Shown here piece by piece: positions 1 to 3,871 of a DNA stretch of 21,843 bases. This DNA comes from a virus. Both the position numbers and the translations under genes were made by a program. The stretch spans positions 1-21,843 of IMG/VR virus record IMGVR_UViG_3300034198_010897. The stretch is one strand, 5' to 3'. Positions within the stretch are counted from its first letter, which is position 1; every line of letters begins with the position of its first letter. The notes under the pieces were generated by a model. That model ran no database searches. It was not told the origin of the DNA and was given only the letters and a program-made list of their open reading frames with translations.

Positions 1-13
1 AAGAATGAAAGTA

Positions 14-69
14 TAAGGTATAAAGAATTAAGAATGAATCACATCTAGTTCTTAATTCTTTATACTTTA
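14..69. repeat. hairpin 1: long AT-rich inverted repeat
   Basis: Bases 18-34 are the exact reverse complement of 49-65 (17 base pairs). The stem extends outward to 14-17 with 66-69, with a single G-T wobble at 17/66, giving about 21 pairs around a 14-base loop (35-48). The stem is almost entirely A and T. The right arm carries the ATTCTTTATAC word found again at 209-219 and 237-247. Confidence 0.85.
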
Positions 70-100
70 CAATCTCAATCAATTCTTTATTCTTATACTC

Positions 101-175
101 TCCATTCAGAAGTTCATTGTAATTCTTATAGTCAGTGGTGTGGTTAATTCTAATTACAATGGACTTCTCAATGGA
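101..175. repeat. hairpin 2: 24-base imperfect inverted repeat
   Basis: Bases 101-124 pair with 152-175. The inner ten (115-124 with 152-161) are perfect. Position 114/162 is a T-G wobble and 107/169 a C-C mismatch; the rest pair normally. The loop is 27 bases (125-151). This is the longest stem in the gene-free region. Confidence 0.85.
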
Positions 176-193
176 CAGTTATTTTTTATACTT

Positions 194-231
194 AACGATT
201 GCAATTTAATTCTTTATACTTTGCAATCGTT
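194..231. repeat. hairpin 3: perfect 11-bp stem
   Basis: AACGATTGCAA at 194-204 is the exact reverse complement of TTGCAATCGTT at 221-231. The 16-base loop (205-220) consists of a copy of the ATTCTTTATACT word. A direct repeat of 208-228, differing at one base, lies at 54-74. Confidence 0.85.
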
Positions 232-255
232 GTTTTATTCTTTATACTTTTTAGG

Positions 256-282
256 ATCGGGTCGCGTCGCATGAGACCCGAT
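256..282. repeat. hairpin 4: GC-rich 8-bp stem
   Basis: ATCGGGTC at 256-263 pairs perfectly with GACCCGAT at 275-282 around an 11-base loop. It marks the change from AT-rich to GC-rich sequence. It could end a transcript coming from the left, but no T-run follows, so a terminator is not claimed. Confidence 0.6.
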
Positions 283-348
283 AGATTCCGATTCTCTTAA
301 CCTTTCCCCCCTTGCGCTCCCTGGTGATCGGGGGCATGATGGGCACAA

Positions 349-364
349 GCGGGACGGATCCCGC
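349..364. repeat. hairpin 5: short GC-rich stem before the 388 gene
   Basis: GCGGGA (349-354) pairs with TCCCGC (359-364) around the tetraloop CGGA. It lies 23 bases upstream of the ATG at 388, so it would be in that gene's 5' leader. A role in translation or mRNA stability is possible but unproven. Confidence 0.5.
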
Positions 365-387
365 CAAACCACACCGCCAGACCTGCC

Positions 388-624
388 ATGCTGATCGCTC
401 AAAGTATCACCAACCCCCACACATTTGAGGCGATTGTTGAATACTTCCGCCCCTCAGATCGCGGATTCCAGTATGTCATTCCCAGCGCCGATGTTGTTAA
501 TTTTGTCGTTGATTCTGACGAGTTTAATGAGATCGGGGATGATGTATTTTATGATCTCGCTGAACACTACTGTAAGTGCAATGGAGTAGATTTTTACAGG
601 GTATTTACATCCGAAGAATGGTAA
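388..624 (+). CDS. hypothetical protein, 78 aa
   Basis: I do not recognise a family. The 78-residue product is acidic, especially in the middle (VVDSDEFNEIGDDVFYD), has no membrane segment or signal peptide, and ends in the acidic-aromatic tail EEW. Two cysteines lie close together near residues 62-64 (CKC). The ATG at 388 has no clear Shine-Dalgarno sequence, and neither does the next gene at 681; both sit in the more GC-rich part of the window. Codon use is more GC-rich than in the structural genes to the right, which may mean separate acquisition or host-like codon use. A GC-rich hairpin follows the stop, so it may be transcribed alone or with the gene at 681. The + frame is preferred over the overlapping antisense frame because of its compact placement between two hairpins. 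Confidence 0.65.
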   Translation: MLIAQSITNPHTFEAIVEYFRPSDRGFQYVIPSADVVNFVVDSDEFNEIGDDVFYDLAEHYCKCNGVDFYRVFTSEEW

Positions 625-629
625 CAATC

Positions 630-655
630 GGGGGCAACTTTCGCCCCTATTCTTA
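630..655 (+). terminator. GC-rich hairpin after the 78-aa gene
   Basis: GGGGC at 631-635 pairs with GCCCC at 643-647 across a 7-base loop, with a G-T wobble outside (630/648). It begins six bases after the stop codon and is followed by a T-containing stretch (TATTCTT), not a clean T-run. It is a plausible but weak intrinsic terminator, oriented with the upstream gene. Confidence 0.5.
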
Positions 656-680
656 ACACTTTCCCATCGCATCTTTCACC

Positions 681-1082
681 ATGACCGCTACACTTTCCCG
701 CTACACTTTGGAATGGTCTGCTACTCGTGGCAATGAGATTCCGGAATTGGGTTACATTTATACCCAGGAAGTTACCTTCTACACTGTAGACAATTATCGC
801 TATGATGTGTCGTTTGATGTTGGCGACGGTCGCAGATTAGGCGTCCTATTTGTAACTGTAGATCAGCAAGATCCGCAAGGTTACAATCAAACAATGCACT
901 ATTGTTTGGGACAATTTTATAACAATCAAGGTGCAATTAAGTTCGCTCAGTTTGCACTTAACCACTTTATTGAGACCGAAACGTGGTCAGTTTGCCCATC
1001 ATTTCAGGCAGTAGATTACATCGAAGGCGACCCACATACGCTGGCAGGTGATGAGATTGTGAGCGAACTTTATACCTGGTAA
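681..1082 (+). CDS. hypothetical protein, 133 aa
   Basis: I recognise no family. The protein is soluble-looking, 133 residues, rich in Tyr, Phe and Asp, and has beta-type alternation in its first half. A later segment (NNQGAIKFAQFALNHFIE) looks helical. No signal peptide, membrane segment or catalytic motif is visible. It starts with ATG without an obvious Shine-Dalgarno and ends just before a GC-rich hairpin. Like the 78-aa gene before it, it lies in the relatively GC-rich block and uses more GC-ending codons than the structural genes. The two share layout (no Shine-Dalgarno, hairpin after stop), so they may have arrived together. It is long, on the same strand as everything else and without a competing frame, so it is very likely a real gene. 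Confidence 0.75.
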   Translation: MTATLSRYTLEWSATRGNEIPELGYIYTQEVTFYTVDNYRYDVSFDVGDGRRLGVLFVTVDQQDPQGYNQTMHYCLGQFYNNQGAIKFAQFALNHFIETETWSVCPSFQAVDYIEGDPHTLAGDEIVSELYTW

Positions 1083-1095
1083 GTTATACGTTCGT

Positions 1096-1126
1096 GGGCG
1101 GCAGTTTGTGTTACTTTGCCGCCCTT
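1096..1126 (+). terminator. GC-rich hairpin after the 133-aa gene
   Basis: GGGCGGCA (1096-1103) is the exact reverse complement of TGCCGCCC (1117-1124), with a 13-base loop. It lies 13 bases after the stop codon of the 133-aa gene. Only two T residues follow, so termination strength is uncertain, but the 8-bp GC stem directly after a gene fits a terminator or an mRNA 3'-end stabiliser. Confidence 0.55.
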
Positions 1127-1304
1127 ATGTTCGTTCGTGTTTGACAGTTACCGTAGCGGGGGTGGGGGTGATTAAAAAAGCAATGGATCCCCTAATCTAT
1201 AAAAGTAAATATAAGGCAAACAATACTTCAAAAATAAAAAAATTCCCGGACCATAAAAACTTCAAAAACCCCACATATATAAAATCAAAACTTTGCAACA
1301 CCAA
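1127..1304. other. intergenic stretch, mostly A-rich
   Basis: This spacer starts with a G-rich run (1158-1169) and becomes very A-rich from about 1170. An open frame spans it (1108-1308) but starts inside the preceding hairpin and encodes low-complexity Lys/Asn sequence, so I treat the stretch as non-coding. A TATATAAAAT word at 1275-1284 could be a promoter -10 for the small gene at 1305, without a recognisable -35. Confidence 0.5.
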
Positions 1305-1475
1305 ATGAAAAAAAATTCCGGAGATATTTTTGCGTCCATAGAGATCGATCCAATTACAGGGCAATACTTTATTACCATACCTGAACAAGTTATGAATGAA
1401 CTCGAATGGTATGAAGACACAAGAATTAAATTTTCAATCGACAGTGATGAAGTAATTCTAAAAGAGGTTGATTGA
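1305..1475 (+). CDS. AbrB/MazE-like small protein, 56 aa
   Basis: The core, from about residue 15 (DPITGQYFITIPEQVMNELE) to the end (WYEDTRIKFSIDSDEVILKE), follows the layout of the swapped-hairpin AbrB/MazE/SpoVT fold: a beta strand entering an I-P-E turn, a short helix with a W-Y-E-D-type turn, then two strands ending V-I-L-K. Proteins of this fold bind DNA as dimers, as transition-state regulators or antitoxins. The family assignment is by pattern only. The acidic character is unusual for a DNA binder; some phage relatives may be purely structural. I chose the ATG at 1305 over an in-frame TTG at 1293. No toxin gene is adjacent. Its stop codon overlaps the -35 box of the next promoter, so it could act on that promoter, which is inference. 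Confidence 0.7.
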   Translation: MKKNSGDIFASIEIDPITGQYFITIPEQVMNELEWYEDTRIKFSIDSDEVILKEVD

Positions 1476-1500
1476 CAGAACATAGATAATAGTGTATGAT
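1472..1500 (+). promoter_or_regulatory. near-consensus sigma70-type promoter
   Basis: TTGACA at 1472-1477 is a perfect -35 box, followed by exactly 17 bases and TATGAT at 1495-1500 (five of six to TATAAT). T4-like cyanophage early genes are known to use host vegetative-type promoters. The predicted start (about 1507) leaves only some 16 bases before the ATG at 1523, with no Shine-Dalgarno. The -35 overlaps the stop codon of the upstream gene. Confidence 0.7.
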
Positions 1501-1522
1501 AATGATGTAACAGCATTCTATT

Positions 1523-2278
1523 ATGGCTAAAGGATTTACTGTAAAAGCAAAAGCACCTACTCCAACTCAAGCGCCAGAGTGGGATTATAATTTGGCAAAA
1601 TCAATGGTGCAAGGAAAGTCCGTTGTATTTTGTCTTCCAGGAAGAGGAGTATCTTATACTTACTTGAAGAACTTTGTACAACTGTGTTTTGATCTTGTGC
1701 AAGCAGGAGCAAGCATTCAAATCTCGCAGGACTATTCATCAATGGTCAACTTTGCAAGATGCAAGTGTTTAGGTGCGAATGTACTGCGTGGACCTGATCA
1801 GATTCCTTGGGACGGCAAACTGAACTACGATTGGCAACTTTGGATTGATTCTGATATTGTTTTCAATACTGAGAAGTTTTGGCAACTTGTTCTGATGGAA
1901 AAAGACATCGCTGCTGGTTGGTATGCTACAGAAGATGGTCACACGACTTCAGTTGCACATTGGTTAGAAGAAGATGATTTCCGCAGCAATGGTGGTGTAA
2001 TGAATCACGAAACTGTAGATAGCATTTCAAAGCGTCGTAAACCATTTACTGTAGACTACACTGGATTTGGTTGGTTACTGATTAAAAAAGGTGTCTTTGA
2101 GCATCCTGAAATGAAGTATCCTTGGTTTGCACCAAAAATGCAAGTCTTTGAGTCTGGTGAAGTTCAGGACATGTGTGGAGAAGACGTATCGTTCTGTTTG
2201 GATGCAAAGGAAGCAGGTTTTGAAATCTGGTGTGATCCTCGCATTCGCGTTGGACACGAAAAATCAAGGATTATTTGA
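1523..2278 (+). CDS. GT-A-fold glycosyltransferase-like protein, 251 aa
   Basis: It likely transfers a sugar from a nucleotide-sugar donor, with an unknown acceptor. An N-terminal segment (SVVFCLPGRG, about residues 33-42) could be the first Rossmann-like strand. A DxD-type metal/nucleotide motif sits in WIDSDI (D109, D111). A GED element at 219-221 begins a C-terminal block ending in CDPRIRVGH, with H245 placed like the late metal-binding histidine of GT-A enzymes. No membrane span or signal peptide is seen, so it should be cytosolic. The length suits a minimal single-domain enzyme. It is first in a tight unit: its TGA overlaps the ATG of the next gene by one base. The upstream sigma70-like promoter suggests early or middle expression. 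The target could be phage structural proteins, host surface or DNA; the sequence does not decide. The fold is fairly sure, the activity less so. Confidence 0.75.
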   Translation: MAKGFTVKAKAPTPTQAPEWDYNLAKSMVQGKSVVFCLPGRGVSYTYLKNFVQLCFDLVQAGASIQISQDYSSMVNFARCKCLGANVLRGPDQIPWDGKLNYDWQLWIDSDIVFNTEKFWQLVLMEKDIAAGWYATEDGHTTSVAHWLEEDDFRSNGGVMNHETVDSISKRRKPFTVDYTGFGWLLIKKGVFEHPEMKYPWFAPKMQVFESGEVQDMCGEDVSFCLDAKEAGFEIWCDPRIRVGHEKSRII

Positions 2279-2472
2279 TGTCTAACGAACGCTATAATAT
2301 TCTTTGTAAGGGACGTAGAATTTATTCTGCGCTTACAGAAGAAGAATATTTCAATGTCATGGAAGACCTGTCGATTGAATATTATCAGACAGGTTCTCCA
2401 CGACCTGAAGATCTTGAAACTGAAATTTTATTGGAGAGTAATCTATGGCAGCTAAGTCAAAAGTCGGTCTGA
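2278..2472 (+). CDS. conserved-type hypothetical protein, 64 aa
   Basis: A small acidic protein with the central pattern LTEEEYFNVMEDLSIEYYQTG followed by P-R-P-E-D. I recall similar small proteins in T4-like cyanophages but know no function. No membrane segment is visible. The start is the ATG at 2278, which overlaps the glycosyltransferase stop (TGATG); a TTG one codon earlier is less likely. Its 3' end overlaps the next gene by 28 bases, and its last codons carry that gene's Shine-Dalgarno (GGAGAG, 2433-2438). Translational coupling along this unit is therefore likely. Confidence 0.75.
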   Translation: MSNERYNILCKGRRIYSALTEEEYFNVMEDLSIEYYQTGSPRPEDLETEILLESNLWQLSQKSV

Positions 2473-2600
2473 ATAAGAATAGTTCTTATATTCCTGGTCC
2501 TCCTAAAAAGTCTCGTCAGGGAGCTGGTGGTGGAACTAAGTACGCTGCGTCTTCTCGTAATGGAGCACGTAAAAAGTATCGCGGACAAGGTAAAGGATAA
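2445..2600 (+). CDS. small basic protein, 51 aa
   Basis: Translation from the ATG at 2445 gives MAAKSKVGLNKNSSYIPGPP, then a Lys/Arg/Gly-rich tail ending KKYRGQGKG. The product is strongly basic with few hydrophobic residues, so it is probably disordered and could bind nucleic acid. I recall similar short proteins with a PGPPKKSRQG-type centre in T4-like phages; their function is not known to me. A good Shine-Dalgarno (GGAGAG, 2433-2438) lies six bases before the ATG, inside the upstream gene, which it overlaps by 28 bases in another frame. Its stop (TAA, 2598-2600) overlaps a second basic reading frame. Confidence 0.8.
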   Translation: MAAKSKVGLNKNSSYIPGPPKKSRQGAGGGTKYAASSRNGARKKYRGQGKG

Positions 2601-2725
2601 GCAATTCTGGAAAGTACAACAGCAACAAACGTAAAAACACGGGTACGTGCCGTACAAATGCTCAAAAAGCAGCGGCACGTAAGCGTCGTAAACCAAAACC
2701 TGGACGTAAGTATAAGTTTCAATAA
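2597..2725 (+). CDS. probable second small basic protein, 42 aa, with apparent ATA start
   Basis: This frame reads SNSGKYNSNKRKNTGTCRTN, then AQKAARKRRKPKPGRKYKFQ and a stop one base before a strong terminator. The composition (Lys/Arg/Asn, no stops, ending exactly at the terminator) looks coding, yet no ATG, GTG or TTG lies at the right place. The in-frame codon at 2597 is ATA, overlapping the previous stop as ATAA, where ATGA would be the usual phage coupling overlap. An AAGG (2587-2590) sits six bases upstream as a possible Shine-Dalgarno. Either ATA is used as a weak start, the gene has lost its start, or a base was misread. It may be a decayed or rarely translated gene. Confidence 0.5.
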   Translation: MSNSGKYNSNKRKNTGTCRTNAQKAAARKRRKPKPGRKYKFQ

Positions 2726-2726
2726 G

Positions 2727-2756
2727 AAAAATGACTCATTTTGAGTCATTTTTTTG
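2727..2756 (+). terminator. rho-independent terminator
   Basis: AAAAATGACTCA (2727-2738) pairs with TGAGTCATTTTT (2742-2753) around a TTT loop, and the T-run continues to 2755. It closes the glycosyltransferase unit one base after the stop of the 42-aa frame. The A-rich left arm and T-rich right arm mean it may also work on the other strand. Confidence 0.9.
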
Positions 2757-2769
2757 TAAATAAATAAAT
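2757..2769 (+). promoter_or_regulatory. T4-like late promoter candidate for speD
   Basis: The stretch TAAATAAATAAAT contains ATAAATA at 2760-2766, the core of the T4-type late promoter known to be conserved in cyanomyoviruses. It lies right after the terminator and 37 bases before the speD ATG. The box is short and the DNA AT-rich, so chance matches are possible; position raises the odds. Confidence 0.5.
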
Positions 2770-2802
2770 TTTTTCATCAAAACTGAGTTGAAAAACATTT
2801 CA

Positions 2803-3129
2803 ATGGGTAAACACCTGCTTTTAGAGGTGTATAATGTCGATTTTAACCTAATTAATGACGTGGAATCGCTTCAAAACGTCATGATAAGAGGCATAAAACG
2901 AGCAAAAATGACGATTTTGAACACTTTTTCTCACTGTTTTTTGCCACAGGGGTGTACAGTTGTGATTGCTTTGTCTGAAAGTCATGTTTCTTGCCATACT
3001 TGGCCAGAAAATGGTTGTTTAGCGGTGGATGTATACACTTGTGGTGAAGGAAATCCCCGTCTTATCGCTCTTGAAATACTTAAATACCTTGATTCAGACT
3101 CATATTCTCTGCGCGAAGTCGAACGTTAA
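2803..3129 (+). CDS. speD: S-adenosylmethionine decarboxylase proenzyme (class 1B)
   Basis: This enzyme decarboxylates S-adenosylmethionine to give the aminopropyl donor for spermidine synthesis. The family cleaves itself at a Glu-Ser bond, turning the Ser into a pyruvoyl group. Here the motif ALSESHVSCHTWPENG gives E59-S60 as the cleavage site, H65 as the processing histidine and C80 (VYTCG) as the catalytic cysteine. The spacing (5 and 20 residues after the Ser) matches the short bacterial/archaeal enzymes such as that of Thermotoga maritima. At 108 residues it is slightly short but holds all key positions. I chose ATG 2803 over an in-frame TTG at 2788. speD is a known auxiliary metabolic gene in T4-like cyanophages. 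It stands between a terminator and the structural cluster, with a late-type box upstream, suggesting late expression. Confidence 0.93.
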   Translation: MGKHLLLEVYNVDFNLINDVESLQNVMIRGIKRAKMTILNTFSHCFLPQGCTVVIALSESHVSCHTWPENGCLAVDVYTCGEGNPRLIALEILKYLDSDSYSLREVER

Positions 3130-3137
3130 ATAGAAAC

Positions 3138-3191
3138 AAGGAGATAGCAACCTCCTTTATAAAAGTTCTGTTTTATTCATTAAAACAGGAG
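3138..3191 (+). promoter_or_regulatory. two hairpins, the second masking a ribosome binding site
   Basis: AAGGAG (3138-3143) pairs with CTCCTT (3152-3157). A second stem joins 3166-3175 to 3181-3190 with one G-T wobble and a 5-base loop. The right arm of the second stem contains most of AGGAG (3187-3191), the Shine-Dalgarno of the ATG at 3197. The CCTCC at 3151-3155 could pair with that Shine-Dalgarno instead. Translation of the 80-aa gene is therefore probably controlled by RNA structure. The first hairpin could also end speD transcripts. Confidence 0.6.
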
Positions 3192-3196
3192 CTAAA

Positions 3197-3439
3197 ATGT
3201 CTAATTTACCAGTCGATAGAGACGAAAATTACATGTATGACATGTGGGGTACAACAAAGTTAATCACTGATTACGATAATCACTCACCAAAAAGAGTCAT
3301 TCAAGAAGTTATGCACGACGTAGCACCGAAGCATAACTTGAAAAAACAACAAGAACTTCATGAAAAAATTCGTAATGACGAAGATTATGATGATTGGGAG
3401 TATGGAACTGAACCAACACTCGGTTCTTCCTGGAAATGA
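3197..3439 (+). CDS. hypothetical protein, 80 aa
   Basis: The product is hydrophilic and acidic: a Tyr/Asp-rich N-terminus (DRDENYMYDMWG), a central Lys/His-rich helix (about residues 43-60, KKQQELHEKIRN) and an acidic stretch DEDYDDWEYG near residue 62 onward. No signal peptide or membrane segment is seen. I recall similar short genes next to gp25 in cyanomyoviruses but no function. The start is well supported by AGGAG five bases before the ATG at 3197. That site is in the 3' arm of a hairpin, so expression may be restricted. The late promoter for gp25 follows its stop almost immediately, so it belongs to the upstream transcript. Confidence 0.78.
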   Translation: MSNLPVDRDENYMYDMWGTTKLITDYDNHSPKRVIQEVMHDVAPKHNLKKQQELHEKIRNDEDYDDWEYGTEPTLGSSWK

Positions 3440-3440
3440 A

Positions 3441-3448
3441 CATAAATA
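3441..3448 (+). promoter_or_regulatory. T4-like late promoter for the gp25 cluster
   Basis: CATAAATA begins two bases after the TGA of the 80-aa gene and 28 bases before the gp25 ATG. The sequence and position fit a T4-type late promoter read with the phage sigma factor gp55. It is the best-placed promoter for the gp25, gp6 and giant-gene run. Confidence 0.65.
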
Positions 3449-3468
3449 AGTAAAGAAATCTACCTAAA

Positions 3469-3870
3469 ATGGCAGTCACAAGGATATCACAGTCTTTTAA
3501 GGATATTAGTTTATCTTTTGATCCACATCCTGTGACAAAAGATCTACCTGTTCTTACAAATGAAAGAGCGACTATTCGTTCAATTCGTAATTTGGTTGAA
3601 ACAATACCAACTGAAAGATTTTTTAACTCGACAATTGGATCAAGCGTAAGAAGAAGTTTATTTGATTTTGTTGATTATGCAACTGCTTCTGTTATTCAAG
3701 ATCAAATTATTGAAGTCATTTCAAACTATGAACCAAGGGTTACAAATACAGTTGTTCAGGTAGATCCAATTCCAGATTTAAATGAATTTGAAATTACTAT
3801 AACATTTGATATTATTGGACAAGAAATTCCAACCCAACAGTTTTCATTCATATTAGAGGCAACAAGATAA
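3469..3870 (+). CDS. gp25: baseplate wedge subunit gp25
   Basis: The 133-residue length is almost that of T4 gp25 (132). The protein has the GPW/gp25 family layout: an N-terminal strand region, the element NERATIRSIRNLVETIPTER (about residues 31-50) leading into F-N-S-x-I-G, a helix with SLFDFVD, then the conserved EPR at about residues 92-94 before paired C-terminal strands ending in a hydrophobic strand. In T4, gp25 joins gp6 and gp53 in the wedge core and is thought to contact the sheath starting layer. The next gene is gp6, one base after the stop, as expected for a shared transcript. A late-type box lies just upstream. The Shine-Dalgarno is weak. Confidence 0.92.
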   Translation: MAVTRISQSFKDISLSFDPHPVTKDLPVLTNERATIRSIRNLVETIPTERFFNSTIGSSVRRSLFDFVDYATASVIQDQIIEVISNYEPRVTNTVVQVDPIPDLNEFEITITFDIIGQEIPTQQFSFILEATR

Positions 3871-3871
3871 A

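Larger units (their letters stand above)
1..387. other. gene-free, hairpin-rich leader region
   Basis: No credible coding frame is present in these 387 bases. The first 250 or so bases are AT-rich and contain three successive long inverted repeats plus several copies of the word ATTCTTTATAC, some inverted. From about 254 the composition changes sharply to GC-rich, with two shorter hairpins before the gene starting at 388. The density of perfect and near-perfect stems suggests a structured RNA, a transcription attenuation or processing region, or a recombination or replication site. I cannot say which. A weak sigma70-like candidate (TTGCAA at 221-226, 16 bases, TATACT at 243-248) overlaps the third hairpin, but it matches the -35 consensus poorly and is not called separately. 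Confidence 0.7.

Noticed and set aside
1-250. CRISPR-like array from the repeated AT-rich word
   Set aside because: Repeats are short, uneven in spacing and in both orientations, with no regular spacers.
288-671. Similar boxes CTTAACCTTTCCC (294-306) and TTAACACTTTCCC (653-665) before the two GC-block genes
   Set aside because: The distances to the two start codons differ widely (about 80 versus 16 bases) and the match is short, so a shared regulatory site is not supported.
1141-1170. TTGACA as a possible promoter -35
   Set aside because: At 16-18 bases downstream the sequence is G-rich with no -10-like hexamer.
1108-1308. 66-aa open frame on the + strand
   Set aside because: It starts inside the hairpin that follows the 133-aa gene, has no ribosome binding site, encodes Lys/Asn low-complexity sequence and overlaps the start of the better-supported AbrB-like gene.
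1305-1475. Antitoxin of a toxin-antitoxin system
   Set aside because: No toxin-like frame is next to it; the following gene is a glycosyltransferase with its own promoter.
2601-2745. Open frame in phase with the 51-aa gene after its stop
   Set aside because: It would run through the terminator stem, has no start near the stop, and the other phase ends cleanly before the terminator with better composition.
2457-2749. Two antisense frames opposite the small basic proteins
   Set aside because: Their sequences are Cys/Phe/Leu/Arg mixtures typical of the reverse of Lys/Arg-rich genes, they cross the terminator, and the whole window is coded on the + strand.
2788-2802. TTG start for speD five codons upstream
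   Set aside because: The family aligns from the MGKHLLLEV start and the ATG at 2803 is the normal choice; no Shine-Dalgarno favours the TTG.
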